From positions 17,421 through 81,420 of the forward strand of contig NZ_BONI01000040.1 of assembly GCF_016862635.1 (NCBI RefSeq): a stretch of 64,000 bases of DNA, read 5' to 3'. A program made the translations under genes and the position numbers. This stretch comes from Catellatospora coxensis. Lineage in GTDB: Bacteria; Actinomycetota; Actinomycetes; Mycobacteriales; Micromonosporaceae. The number at the start of each line of letters is the position of its first letter. Position 1 is the stretch's first letter. The notes beneath the pieces were generated by a model that was given only the letters and a program-made list of their open reading frames with translations, ran no database searches and was not told the origin of the DNA. Shown here piece by piece: positions 1-8,339 of this stretch.

Positions 1-2
1 TG

Positions 3-743
3 CCCGGCAGCCAGATCAGCTCGATCACCCGCGTTCCGGTCGGCGCAGGCGTGTCCAGCAGTGCCGCCGTCTCGGTCGCCGCGAGCGCGGCCCTGCTGCT
101 CGCCGGGCAGAACAGCATCCCAGCACCCCGCACCGTCGCCACCGCCGCCCACGCCGCCGAGGCGATGCAACTGCACTCCGGGGCCGGATGGATGGACTTC
201 CTCGCTTGCGCCTACGGCGGCGTCAACCACCTCACGGGCGGCACCCCGGCCATGATCCGGCCGCTGCGGGAGGAGATCGGATGCCCGATCATCCTCATCG
301 ACACCCTCGACCGCCGCGCCACCGCCCGCACGCTGGTCGGCAAACACGAGCGCTTCTACACCGGCGACGCCGACCTTCGCCACTATGCCGTCGTCGCCCC
401 ACGCATCGTCACCGACCTGGCCGAACTGCTCGCCATGCCGGACGCCGACTACCCGGCCATCGGAGAGCTGCTGCAAGAAGCCCAAACCCTGCTACGCGAA
501 CGCGTGCGCTGCTCCACACCGATCATCGACGAGTGCGTAACGCGAGCTGTGAAGGCAGGCGCGTACGGGGCAAAGATCACCGGCTCGGGCCACGGCGGCT
601 GCCTGTTCGCACTCGCCCCGGTAGAGATGGTTCCTGCCGTTCGTGCCGCGCTGTCCGATCTGCCCGTGCGTGTCATGCTGTTCACGACCGGGGAGCCCCA
701 TGGCGTCGTCATCCTGCCAGACCAGAGCGAGGAGCCCGTATGA
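3..743 (+). CDS. GHMP-family sugar kinase, 5'-truncated by the window edge
   Basis: Only the C-terminal part is present; the reading frame is already open at base 3 and the true start lies outside. Early in the visible frame is the GHMP phosphate-binding loop PVGAGVSSSAAV, and near the end the third GHMP motif GAYGAKITGSGHGG. These mark an ATP-dependent small-molecule kinase (galactokinase, mevalonate kinase and heptose kinase superfamily). The stop codon overlaps the ATG of the phosphomannomutase (ATGA), so the two are translationally coupled. A sugar-1-phosphate or heptose kinase working with a phosphohexomutase in nucleotide-sugar supply is the likely role. The substrate cannot be told from sequence alone. 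Confidence 0.8.
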   Translation, partial: PGSQISSITRVPVGAGVSSSAAVSVAASAALLLAGQNSIPAPRTVATAAHAAEAMQLHSGAGWMDFLACAYGGVNHLTGGTPAMIRPLREEIGCPIILIDTLDRRATARTLVGKHERFYTGDADLRHYAVVAPRIVTDLAELLAMPDADYPAIGELLQEAQTLLRERVRCSTPIIDECVTRAVKAGAYGAKITGSGHGGCLFALAPVEMVPAVRAALSDLPVRVMLFTTGEPHGVVILPDQSEEPV

Positions 744-2113
744 CCGACCTAGCCAAGCTGATCAAAGCCTATGACGTGCGCGGCGTCGTCCCCGACGAGT
801 TCAACGAGGACCTGGCCCGCCAGATCGGCGCAGCGTTCGCCCGGCTCGTCGACGCCGAAGCTGTGATCGTGGTCCGGGACATGCGCCCCTCATCGGTGCC
901 GCTGTCGCAGGCGTTCGCCGAAGGCGTCACCTCGCAGGGCCTGAACGTCATCGACGCCGGACTCGGCTCGACCGACCTGCTGTACTTTGCTGCCGGGCAC
1001 CTCAACCTGCCCGGCGCGGTCTTCACCGCCAGCCACAACCCCGCCCAGTACAACGGCATCAAGATGTGCCTCGCCGGTGCCGCCCCGGTCGGACAGGACA
1101 CCGGCCTCGGCGACATCCGCCGCATGCTCGAAGAAGGCATCCCCGCCGGCCCCGTGCACCGCGGCTCGGTCACCCACCGGGACCTTCTCGCCGAGTACGC
1201 CGCCTACCTGCGCTCCCTGGTCGACCTGACAGCGATCCGCCCGCTCAAGGTCGTCGCCGACGCGGGCAATGGCATGGGCGGGCATATGGTCCCTGCCGTG
1301 CTCGGCGATGCCATCATGCCCGCGCTGCCGCTGTCGATCGTGCCGCTGTACTTCGAGCTGGACGGCACGTTCCCCAACCATGAGGCGAACCCACTCGAAC
1401 CGGCCAACCTGGTGGACCTGCAGAAGGCCGTCGTCCAGCACGGCGCGGACATCGGCCTGGCCTTCGACGGTGACGCCGACCGCTGCTTCGTCATCGACCA
1501 GAACGGCGACCCCGTGCCGCCCTCGGCGATCGTCGCACTCATCGCCACCCGCGAACTTGCCAAGGCGCCCGGCGGGGCCGTCGTCTACAACGTGATCACC
1601 TCCAAGGCGGTGCCGGAGATCGTTGCCGAACACGGCGGAACCGCTGTGCGGGAACGGGTCGGGCACTCGTTCATGAAGGCGACCATGGCCCGCCACGATG
1701 CGATCTTCGGCGGCGAGCACTCCGGGCACTACTACTTCCGCGACTTCTGGCGCGCCGACACCGGCATGCTCGCCGCCATGCACGTCCTGGCTGCGCTCGG
1801 AGGGCAGGACCGGCCGCTGTCGGAGCTGACCGGCGACTACACGCGCTACCACGCCTCTGGCGAGATCAACAGCGAGGTCGCGGACGTAGCCGCCACCCTC
1901 GACGCTGTGACAGCCCACTTCGCCGGCAAGGGCAAGACCGCCGACCGGATCGACGGAGTCACCGTCGAACTGCCGAGCGGTTGGTTCAACCTGCGACCGT
2001 CGAACACCGAACCCGTACTGCGCCTCAACGTCGAAGCGGCCACCACAGGCGAGATGATCCGCATTCGGGACGAGGTTCTGTCCCTCGTTCGTGGCACGTC
2101 CTCACCCGCTTGA
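740..2113 (+). CDS. Phosphomannomutase/phosphoglucomutase
   Basis: 457 residues, normal length for the alpha-D-phosphohexomutase family. It interconverts hexose 1- and 6-phosphates. All four signature segments are visible: the phosphoserine loop FTASHNPAQYNG (Ser about 98), the metal loop FDGDADRCFVID, the sugar-binding GGEHSGHYYF and the C-terminal phosphate clamp RPSNTEPVLRLN. The ATG overlaps the stop of the preceding GHMP kinase, so the pair probably acts in one nucleotide-sugar pathway. An upstream in-frame extension inside the kinase gene is not used because the ATG at 740 begins the conserved LIKAYDVRGVVP segment. Both genes lie on the recombinase-remnant side of a tRNA gene and may be cargo of an old integrated element. 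Confidence 0.92.
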   Translation: MTDLAKLIKAYDVRGVVPDEFNEDLARQIGAAFARLVDAEAVIVVRDMRPSSVPLSQAFAEGVTSQGLNVIDAGLGSTDLLYFAAGHLNLPGAVFTASHNPAQYNGIKMCLAGAAPVGQDTGLGDIRRMLEEGIPAGPVHRGSVTHRDLLAEYAAYLRSLVDLTAIRPLKVVADAGNGMGGHMVPAVLGDAIMPALPLSIVPLYFELDGTFPNHEANPLEPANLVDLQKAVVQHGADIGLAFDGDADRCFVIDQNGDPVPPSAIVALIATRELAKAPGGAVVYNVITSKAVPEIVAEHGGTAVRERVGHSFMKATMARHDAIFGGEHSGHYYFRDFWRADTGMLAAMHVLAALGGQDRPLSELTGDYTRYHASGEINSEVADVAATLDAVTAHFAGKGKTADRIDGVTVELPSGWFNLRPSNTEPVLRLNVEAATTGEMIRIRDEVLSLVRGTSSPA

Positions 2114-2244
2114 CAGAGCGGAACGCTCGCCCTGCGGGCACTCCTGCTCTCAGAGTTCGTCGCCTGGCCGCCGACCTGCGTTCTGTATGCGCAGCTCGTC
2201 GGCGTTCCGTTCGGCTACATGACCAAGTGCCAGGTGCCACCCCG

Positions 2245-2405
2245 CCGATATACGAAGGCGATCGACCGCTACGCCGCGAGCTCGCCCACCTCCTGCAACA
2301 CGGGACCCCAGGCCAGCGCAAAGCGGTCATCGAGACCCACGTCGCCGAGATCAAGGTCCAAGGCAGCACGCTGACCCCGGCCTACAAGATCCCTTCGGAC
2401 AACTC
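2245..2405 (+). pseudogene. C-terminal remnant of a serine (resolvase/integrase) recombinase
   Basis: The frame reading LAHLLQHGTPGQRKAVIETH followed by VAEIKVQGSTLTPAYKIP matches the usual C-terminal segment of large actinobacterial serine recombinases (HGTPAQRKA...VAEIRV...P.FRVP). No catalytic or zinc-ribbon domain lies upstream; that sequence is the phosphomannomutase gene in another frame. The open frame runs on into the tRNA gene. This is therefore a decayed fragment, not a gene. It lies about 70 bp from the 3' end of tRNA(CAU), the usual place for an element boundary. Recognition is by memory of the family pattern. Confidence 0.5.
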
Positions 2406-2416
2406 GGCCAAGACGA

Positions 2417-2450
2417 CGACGGGCCGGTCGACACATCGACCGGCCCGTCG
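2417..2450. terminator. Perfect 14-bp stem-loop
   Basis: CGACGGGCCGGTCG pairs perfectly with its complement across a six-base loop and is followed by TTT on the + strand. It lies between the recombinase remnant and the 3' end of the tRNA, so it could end transcription of either. Confidence 0.6.
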
Positions 2451-2472
2451 TTTCGCACGATGGTGCGGGTTG

Positions 2473-2546
2473 TGGGGCGGGCGGGACTCGAACCCGCGAC
2501 CGAGGGATTATGAGTCCCCTGCTCTAACCTGCTGAGCTACCGCCCC
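2473..2546 (-). tRNA. tRNA with CAU anticodon (Met, or Ile2 after lysidine modification)
   Basis: The reverse complement folds as a full cloverleaf of 74 nt: acceptor GGGGCGG/CCGCCCC, D arm GCTC/GAGC, anticodon loop CTCATAA closed by a five-pair stem with one G-U pair, and T arm GCGGG/CCCGC with TTCGAGT loop. The anticodon is CAU. Elongator Met versus Ile2 cannot be settled by eye. CCA is not encoded. A recombinase remnant follows the 3' side, suggesting use as an integration site. Confidence 0.93.
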
Positions 2547-2703
2547 GCGCCGGATCATCCCGGCGCGCATAGCGTAGCGAATCTGCGGCGCTGCTCACAC
2601 GCCCGATATCAGGGCGACACTCCTGACCGGTCGGCCATACCTGTCAAGGCGGGCGCTCCGATACCGGATCGCCCCGGCACGCCCGGTCCCCTACCGTCGC
2701 GAC

Positions 2704-3513
2704 ATGCCGATTCCCGTGACCCCGATCCCCGCCGACGCCGACCTGCCGGCCTGGCTCGACGCCCTGGGCACCCGCTTCGCCGCCTTCGAGCTGCAGGGCT
2801 CCGGCTGCCTGTCGTACGGCATCGCCACGCCCACCGGGCGGCGCTTCGTGAAGACCTTCCGGGCCGAGCACGACCGGCTGCTGCGCCGCGCCCTGGCGGT
2901 GCACGCCGCGGTGGCGCACGAGTCGATCGTCGCGCCCCTGGCCGCGTACCGGCTGCGCTCCGGGGAGTCCGTGCTGGTGTACCCGTGGCTGGACGGCGGG
3001 GTGCTGTACCCGGCCGATCCGCGCGGGGCCGCGGTGCGCACGGACCCCGACGGCGCGATGGCCCGCTTCCGGGCGCTGCCCGTGGACCGGGTCGAGGCGG
3101 CGCTGGCCGCGGTGCTCGACGCCCATGTCACGGTGGCGGCGGCGGGCCTGGTCGCGGTGGACTTCTACGACGGCTGCCTGCTGTACGACTTCGCCGCGTC
3201 CCGGATGCACGTCGTCGACATGGACGAGTACCGGCCTGGGCCGTTCACGCTGGAGGCGGACCGCCTGCCCGGCTCGACCCGGTTCATGGCCCCGGAGGAG
3301 TTCCGCCGCGGCGCGGTGATCGATGAGCGGACCACGGTGTTCAACCTGGGCCGGATGCTCCGCCTGCTGCTGGACGCGGGCGACGTCGAGGCCGCTTGGC
3401 GGGGCACGGACCGCCAGTCGGCCGTGATCACCAGAGCGACCGCCCCGCGCCCCGAGCACCGCCATGCCACCGTCGCCGAGCTCGCCGGGGCGTGGCGGGC
3501 CGCGACCGCATGA
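2704..3513 (+). CDS. Protein-kinase-like hypothetical protein
   Basis: 269 residues with a diverged kinase-like fold. Visible are a beta-strand Lys in GRRFVKTFR (Lys about 50), a catalytic-loop-like segment VAVDFYDGCLLYDF lacking the HRD triad, an activation-segment equivalent VVDMDEY in place of DFG, and GSTRFMAPEEF resembling the APE motif. It may be a small-molecule phosphotransferase or a pseudokinase; the substrate is unknown. It stands alone and ends against a convergent gene, the two sharing a perfect hairpin terminator. The ATG follows the tRNA region by 157 bp. Confidence 0.8.
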   Translation: MPIPVTPIPADADLPAWLDALGTRFAAFELQGSGCLSYGIATPTGRRFVKTFRAEHDRLLRRALAVHAAVAHESIVAPLAAYRLRSGESVLVYPWLDGGVLYPADPRGAAVRTDPDGAMARFRALPVDRVEAALAAVLDAHVTVAAAGLVAVDFYDGCLLYDFAASRMHVVDMDEYRPGPFTLEADRLPGSTRFMAPEEFRRGAVIDERTTVFNLGRMLRLLLDAGDVEAAWRGTDRQSAVITRATAPRPEHRHATVAELAGAWRAATA

Positions 3514-3525
3514 GCCGCGCAAAAA

Positions 3526-3557
3526 CCGGTGGGCCCGACAGTCGTCAGGCCCACCGG
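3526..3557. terminator. Bidirectional terminator between convergent genes
   Basis: CCGGTGGGCC and GGCCCACCGG form a perfect 10-bp stem with a 12-base loop. An A-run just left of the stem gives the minus-strand transcript a U-tract; the hairpin sits in the 57 bp between two convergent stops. Confidence 0.75.
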
Positions 3558-3570
3558 AGGTGTTCGGGTC

Positions 3571-5028
3571 TTACGGGCGCGGAACTCCGCCGTAGGGCGG
3601 CTTGCGCTTCACGATGAACCGCTCAGCGGGGTCGTCGCAGGCGGTCACGACGCCCTCGTTGTTCTCGTCGCCGCTGTACTCGGCGACCCACTGGTAGGTG
3701 CCGGGGACGCGGGCGCGGAACTCGCCGGACGTGTAGTCGGCGTTGCCGGCGACGTCCACGACGGAGGTGAAGACCGGGGTGCGCGAGCAGGTCGCGTCGC
3801 CAGGCCCGTACAGGTTGAAGGTGATGGTGCCGGTCGGGTTGTCACCGCCGGACAGGCTGGCGATGTCGGTGACCGGCTTGCCGACGAAGGTGGTGCCGCG
3901 CGACACCCGGGTGGTGAGGGTCGGCGTGACCTGCTCGCCACGGACGACGACGGTCTCGTTCGGGTCGCCGCACTGCGTGGCGACCTCTTCGTTGTTGGCG
4001 TCACCGCTGTAGGTGGCGATCCACCGGTAGGTGCCGGCGGCGTCGGGCGTGAAGTCGCCCGACTCGTAGGTGTCGTCGCCGTCCACCGCGATCTCGTCCG
4101 AGGTGAACACCGGGTCGGTGGCGCAGTCCTCGTCGTTCGGGCCGTACAGGGTGAAGACGATCGTGCCGGTCGCGCGCAGGCCGCCGGTCAGGGTCGCGGT
4201 GTCGCTGACGGCCTCGGTCAGGTCGACTTCGGGGTCGGTCACGTTGGTGGTCAGCGTCGGCACCGCGCGGACCGTGACCTGCTCCAGCTCGTCACTGCAG
4301 GCCGTGCCGGCGGGGGCGTTGTTGGCGTCACCGCTGTAGTCGGCGCGCCAGCGGTAGGTGCCGGGCACGGTCGGCTCGAACGGGGCGGACTGGTACGGAC
4401 CGTTGCCGTTCACCGTCACGGGCGACGTGGTGATCGGCGCCTCCTCGCAGATGTCGTCCCCGGGGCCGTACAGGCTGAAGGTGAGCGTGCCCGTGGGCTG
4501 GTAGCCGCCGGTGAGGCGGGCCCGGTCGAAGATCTCTTCGCCCAGCGGGACGTCGTCGGAGGCGAGCGTCCGCACCCGCGGCGTGGCCAGAAGGACGTCC
4601 GTGTCCTCGCCCGGCTCGTTGCAACCCGACACGATCGTTTCGGTGCCGATGCGGAACCGGACGATCCACCGGTACGTTCCCGGAGCCGCCGGCACGTAGT
4701 CACCCGTCCGGAAGTCGCCGGACCCGGTGGTCGTGACGATCGGGTTGAAGATGGGGTCGCCCGTGCACTCCGCGTCGTCCGGTCCGTACAGCTCGAAGAG
4801 GAGCGAGCCTTCGACTCCGGTTTCGACGCCGCTCACCGTGGCCGTGTCGAAGATGACGCCGCCGATGGTCACGTCCGGTGACGCGGTGGTGTCCAGTTCC
4901 TGCAGTGCCTTGTTCAGGCCGACCGGCATGCCGGCCGTGGCGGCCGAAGCCGCTCCGGTCACCAGGGCCAGGCTGAACAGCGCCGTGTGCGCTGCCCGGC
5001 GGGCCGTCCGGTGGAGTCGTGTTGTCAT
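3571..5028 (-). CDS. Secreted protein with four Ig-like repeats
   Basis: 485 residues from the ATG at 5028, chosen because GGAGG lies 8 nt upstream and an Ala-rich signal peptide (about 1-33, TRLHRTARRAAHTALFSLAL then ATAG) follows. The rest consists of four repeats of about 100 residues. Each carries the cores GTxTFxLYGPxD, a Cys before (A/P)xF or PI, PGTYxWxAxYSGDxNN and a second Cys, so each unit probably holds one disulfide. This resembles bacterial Ig-like adhesion or surface domains. No LPXTG signal or anchor follows, so it is probably released or held by the wall. The function is unknown. It ends against the kinase-like gene. Confidence 0.82.
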   Translation of the reverse strand: MTTRLHRTARRAAHTALFSLALVTGAASAATAGMPVGLNKALQELDTTASPDVTIGGVIFDTATVSGVETGVEGSLLFELYGPDDAECTGDPIFNPIVTTTGSGDFRTGDYVPAAPGTYRWIVRFRIGTETIVSGCNEPGEDTDVLLATPRVRTLASDDVPLGEEIFDRARLTGGYQPTGTLTFSLYGPGDDICEEAPITTSPVTVNGNGPYQSAPFEPTVPGTYRWRADYSGDANNAPAGTACSDELEQVTVRAVPTLTTNVTDPEVDLTEAVSDTATLTGGLRATGTIVFTLYGPNDEDCATDPVFTSDEIAVDGDDTYESGDFTPDAAGTYRWIATYSGDANNEEVATQCGDPNETVVVRGEQVTPTLTTRVSRGTTFVGKPVTDIASLSGGDNPTGTITFNLYGPGDATCSRTPVFTSVVDVAGNADYTSGEFRARVPGTYQWVAEYSGDENNEGVVTACDDPAERFIVKRKPPYGGVPRP

Positions 5029-5165
5029 ACGCAATGCCTCCGCTGCGTGAGATGACGTCTGAGGTGCGAAAACACCGAGACGGAGCATATGACCGACAAC
5101 AGCATCAAATGAGGCAAAACCGTCATACACGTCTTTTATTCGCATTACGTGAGCGCGAAAAGCAG

Positions 5166-5192
5166 CAAAAAACCCCGGCCCTAGGGCCGGGG
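5166..5192 (-). terminator. Rho-independent terminator of tRNA-Asn
   Basis: On the minus strand CCCCGGCC-CTAG-GGCCGGGG forms a perfect 8-bp stem followed by a six- to seven-base T-run, 12 nt beyond the tRNA 3' end. It is the clearest intrinsic terminator in the window. Confidence 0.9.
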
Positions 5193-5203
5193 TCTGACTC
5201 TGG

Positions 5204-5276
5204 CTCCCCCACTTGGACTCGAACCAAGAACCTGCCGGTTAACAGCCGGCTGCTCTGCCAATTGAGCTACAGGGGA
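5204..5276 (-). tRNA. tRNA-Asn (GUU)
   Basis: Cloverleaf of 73 nt with acceptor TCCCCTG/TGGGGGA (two wobble pairs), D stem GCTC/GAGC, anticodon stem GCCGG/CCGGC around loop CTGTTAA, and T stem CTTGG/CCAAG. The anticodon is GTT and the discriminator base is G, as usual for Asn. Confidence 0.96.
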
Positions 5277-5444
5277 ATGTGCTCCTAGCGACCCTGCGGA
5301 TCTCTCCTCAGCGGCGCGCCTCGACAAGACTACAGGACGGTCCCCCGGGTATGGCAAACGGGTAACCCTGCCCGGTCTGGTGTCGCGGTGTGCCCGCAAC
5401 AGGCAGGATGGGACGTACTACGCGATCGAGGCTGAGGAGGCACG

Positions 5445-5651
5445 ATGGGGAAGCTGGTGTGGTTCGCCGCGGGTGCGGCCGTCGGGTTCGTGTTCGGCAC
5501 CCGGGCCGGACGGCAGACCTACGACGACCTGGTGGCCACCACGCGCAAGGTGATGGAGCACCCCACGGTGCAGGAGGCCGCAGGCCTGGTCCAGGCGCAG
5601 GCCGCGAAGCTCTACGACGAGGGACTGCGCAAGCTGAACCAGCAGGTCTGA
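5445..5651 (+). CDS. Small YtxH-like membrane protein
   Basis: 68 residues. A single N-terminal hydrophobic segment (VWFAAGAAVGFVFGT) is followed by RAGRQTYDD and an amphipathic Ala/Gln/Lys-rich helix. This is the layout of the small YtxH-type envelope-stress proteins common in actinobacteria. GAGGAGG lies 6 nt before the ATG. No partner gene is nearby; the next gene is convergent. Function is unknown beyond membrane association. Confidence 0.78.
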   Translation: MGKLVWFAAGAAVGFVFGTRAGRQTYDDLVATTRKVMEHPTVQEAAGLVQAQAAKLYDEGLRKLNQQV

Positions 5652-5669
5652 AGCCCCTTTCGCGCGGAC

Positions 5670-6623
5670 CTAGCCGGCGCGGCCGACCCCCGGCATCGGG
5701 CGGTCCGCCGCGCCGTCGAGTCCCACCGCGCTCAGCTCGTCGCGGGCGGCGTCGAGTTCGTCGGTGCCGTCGACCTCGAGGTGGTCGCAGCCGGCGTGCA
5801 CCCCGCCGAGCACGGCGGCCAGCATCGACCGGGCGACGGCGGCGAGATCGGTGTCGTCGGCGTGGTGCCCCAGCCGCAGTTTCACCACGGACAGCCGGGC
5901 GCGGCGCAACCGGGTGAGCGCCTGGGCCGGGCTCTCCGCGGCCTGGGCGAGCTGCTCGGCGCTCAGGCAGGCGCCGATACGTGCCGGGTCGGCCCGCTCC
6001 AGCAGCCGCACGACGTCCTGCGAGCCCGTGACCAGGGTATGCGGTGCGGCCTCGACCGCGACCCGGACGAGCCGGCCGGTGTGCCAGGCGATCTCGGTCA
6101 GGCCGCCGCTGAGGTCGGCCATCAGCCGGGTCGCCACCTGCCACTCGCGTTCGCGCTGCTCCCGCCGGGCCTCGTCGGTGTCGGTCTCGGCGTCGACCTC
6201 GGCACCGGTGAGCGCGGCGACGGCCGAGCGCGGCAGCGTGGTGGAGATGGAACCGTGGGCGCTGTCCTCGGGCAGCAGGTCGACCAGCACCCGGGCCAGG
6301 TCGAGGGTGTGCATCCACCAGGTGCGCCAGCTGCCGTCGGGCGGCGTCACGTCGGGGCCGGTGTCGAGGGTGACCACCTCCAGCCGCCGTACGGCCAGCT
6401 CGTGGCGCAGCCGCTGGCGCAGCCCGAGCGAGGAGGCGAGGGTGGCGGCGAGGATGGGGCCGAGCCGCAGGCTCACGCTGAGCACGTCCGCGAACAGGCG
6501 CTGGCGCTGCGGCACGACGCGGGCGTCCAACATCTTCAAGAGCGCGCGCACGTCCTTGACGTTCTCGACGGACACGACGGTCGCCACGTGCACAGTCTGT
6601 CCGTCGGGGTGTCGTAGGCGCAT
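5670..6623 (-). CDS. EboE-like TIM-barrel protein lacking apparent metal ligands
   Basis: 317 residues. The opening RLRHPDGQTVHVA, then RHELAVRRLEVVTL and TLDLARVLVDLLPEDSAHGS, follow the pattern of EboE, a xylose-isomerase-like TIM-barrel protein of the eustigmatophyte/bacterial operon (metabolite trafficking). Where EboE normally has YCTNVH this protein has a different stretch, and the later EPEPG and LDACH segments appear as VEAAPH and LSAEQ, so the likely metal-binding acids and His are gone. No eboA, B, C, D or F gene is in the window. GGAGGTGA precedes the ATG. The family call is from remembered patterns; a degenerate paralogue is my reading. Confidence 0.55.
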   Translation of the reverse strand: MRLRHPDGQTVHVATVVSVENVKDVRALLKMLDARVVPQRQRLFADVLSVSLRLGPILAATLASSLGLRQRLRHELAVRRLEVVTLDTGPDVTPPDGSWRTWWMHTLDLARVLVDLLPEDSAHGSISTTLPRSAVAALTGAEVDAETDTDEARREQREREWQVATRLMADLSGGLTEIAWHTGRLVRVAVEAAPHTLVTGSQDVVRLLERADPARIGACLSAEQLAQAAESPAQALTRLRRARLSVVKLRLGHHADDTDLAAVARSMLAAVLGGVHAGCDHLEVDGTDELDAARDELSAVGLDGAADRPMPGVGRAG

Positions 6624-6697
6624 CGGTCACCTCCGCCCGGCGGCGTGTTGCCGAGAACGTACCTGCCTGATCCACATCAGACAAATAGAACCTAACA

Positions 6698-6735
6698 AAT
6701 GAGCGCGTGAGCATGATCTCGCTCACGCGCTCATT
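6698..6735 (-). terminator. Stem-loop after the ABC exporter operon
   Basis: AATGAGCGCGTGAGC pairs perfectly with GCTCACGCGCTCATT over an 8-base loop. It lies 15 bp beyond the stop of the last permease gene on the minus strand and is the probable terminator of the three-gene exporter operon. Confidence 0.7.
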
Positions 6736-6750
6736 CACGCCCGAACAGGT

Positions 6751-7572
6751 TTAACGGCAGAGCACGGAGGTGAGGCGGCGGCTCGCCACGTACAGGCCGA
6801 CGGCCAGCATGACCAGCAGGTATGCCACGTTGCCGAGCATCGACCAGCTGAGCATCCCGGTGGTGATGCCCCGGATCAGCTCCACCGCGTGGTACAGCGG
6901 AGTGGTCGCGATCAGGATCTCCACCGGCAGCGGGTAGTCCTGCACCGGCGAGAACGTGCCGGAGAACAGGAACAGCGCGAACTGCCCCGTGCTGATCAGG
7001 TCGAAATCCTGCCAGCCGCGGATGAACGTGCTCACCGCCATGCCGACCGCGCCGAACGCCAGGCCCACCAGCCAGGTCGCGGGGAAGGCCAGCAGCGCCC
7101 AGCCGGGCGTGGTCAGGCCCAGCGCCACCATGACGATCAGGAAAGCTCCGGTGTAGAGCGAGCCGCGGATCATCGCCCAGGCCAGCTCGCCGGTCGCGAT
7201 CTCCATCGGGCGCAGCGGGGTGGCCAGCATCGCGTCGTACGTCTTGACGTACTTGAACTTGAAGAAGAAGTTGAAGGTCGTCTCGGCCAGCGCACCCGAC
7301 ATCGCCGACACCGCCAGCATGGCCGGGGCGACGAAGTTCGCGTACGGCAGCACCTCGCCGTTCTTCAACGTCAGGTCGCCGACGAGCGCGCCGACGCCGA
7401 CGCCGATGGACAGCAGGTAGAGCACCGGCTCGAAGAAGCCCGACGCCAGGACCAGCCAGTACGCGGGTCCGGAGCGCAGCGCCCCGACGTTGCGGTTGAT
7501 GACGGCGCCCACCCGCGCGGGCGAGAGCCGGTTGCCGCGGGCGACCCGCGCGACGGCGTACGTGGTGACCAT
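6751..7572 (-). CDS. ABC-2 type exporter permease (second)
   Basis: 273 residues with about six hydrophobic segments and the ABC-2/NodJ-like pattern (FFEPVLYLLSIGVGVGALVG, then KYVKTYDAMLATPLRP, then FSPVQDYPLPVEIL). It is the third gene of an operon with the preceding permease and an ATPase, and probably forms a heterodimeric channel. The ATG at 7572 is used because it starts a plausible cytoplasmic N-terminus; upstream frame lies inside the other permease. Such NodIJ/DrrAB-type systems export lipids, glycoconjugates or antibiotics; the substrate is unknown. Confidence 0.88.
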   Translation of the reverse strand: MVTTYAVARVARGNRLSPARVGAVINRNVGALRSGPAYWLVLASGFFEPVLYLLSIGVGVGALVGDLTLKNGEVLPYANFVAPAMLAVSAMSGALAETTFNFFFKFKYVKTYDAMLATPLRPMEIATGELAWAMIRGSLYTGAFLIVMVALGLTTPGWALLAFPATWLVGLAFGAVGMAVSTFIRGWQDFDLISTGQFALFLFSGTFSPVQDYPLPVEILIATTPLYHAVELIRGITTGMLSWSMLGNVAYLLVMLAVGLYVASRRLTSVLCR

Positions 7573-7583
7573 GGTCCGTCCCC

Positions 7584-8339
7584 TCAGTCCGCGAGCCGGC
7601 GGCGGAACGCGCGCAGCGCCAGCAGATAACCCAGCCCGGCCCAGGCCAGCAGGTAGGCCACGTGCGCGGCGACCGGCCACGGCGGCGCGACGCCCAGCGT
7701 GGCCGCCCGGCACAGCTCCACCGCGTGCCACAGCGGCGACGCGTACGCCAGCGGCCGCAGCAGCGCGGGCAGCTGCGACACCGGGAAGAACACCCCGGCG
7801 AACAGCGTCGACGGGATCACCAGGAACCGGAACAGCAGCGCGAAGTAGCTGTCGTTCTCGATCGAGGCCGCGAACGCCGACGTCGGCGCGGAGACCGCGA
7901 CCCCGAGCAGCGCGCAGACCAGCGGCGTGAGCACCACCCAGGGTGAGTGGATCGCCCCGAACAGCGCGCTGACCCCGAGGAACACCACCGCGGCGATGAC
8001 CACCCGGAACATGATGTAGAGCTGGTATCCGGCGATCATGTCCGCGATGCGCACCGGGGTGGCCCGCATCGCGTGGTAGCCGCGGACCCACTTGAAGTCG
8101 CCGAGCACGGGGAAGGTCGACTCCCCCACCGCCATCTGGAACGCGGTCGAGGCGAGCACGCCCGGCACGATCCAGTCGAGGTAGCTGACCCCGTCGACGC
8201 CGCTGATGTAGCCGCCCACGCCGATGCCGATGCTGAGCACGAACAGCACCGGCAGGATGAACGACGAGAAGACCGAGGCCTGCCAGAGCCGCCGGTACGA
8301 GACCAGCGCCCGGTTGAACACCGCGAACGTGCCGTCCAT
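7584..8339 (-). CDS. ABC-2 type exporter permease (first)
   Basis: 251 residues, paralogous to the next gene: SSFILPVLFVLSIGIGVGGY, KWVRGYHAMRATPVRI and FAGVFFPVSQLP align with the corresponding segments there. About six membrane segments. Its ATG overlaps the stop of the ATPase gene (ATGA on the minus strand), so stoichiometric expression is expected. It forms the membrane part of an efflux transporter. The pair of related but distinct permeases suggests a heterodimer. Confidence 0.88.
   Translation of the reverse strand: MDGTFAVFNRALVSYRRLWQASVFSSFILPVLFVLSIGIGVGGYISGVDGVSYLDWIVPGVLASTAFQMAVGESTFPVLGDFKWVRGYHAMRATPVRIADMIAGYQLYIMFRVVIAAVVFLGVSALFGAIHSPWVVLTPLVCALLGVAVSAPTSAFAASIENDSYFALLFRFLVIPSTLFAGVFFPVSQLPALLRPLAYASPLWHAVELCRAATLGVAPPWPVAAHVAYLLAWAGLGYLLALRAFRRRLAD

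Noticed and set aside
3529..4881. Long + strand open frame opposite the Ig-like repeat protein
   Set aside because: It is antisense to a gene with signal peptide, Shine-Dalgarno and clear repeats, and its composition is the usual high-GC shadow.
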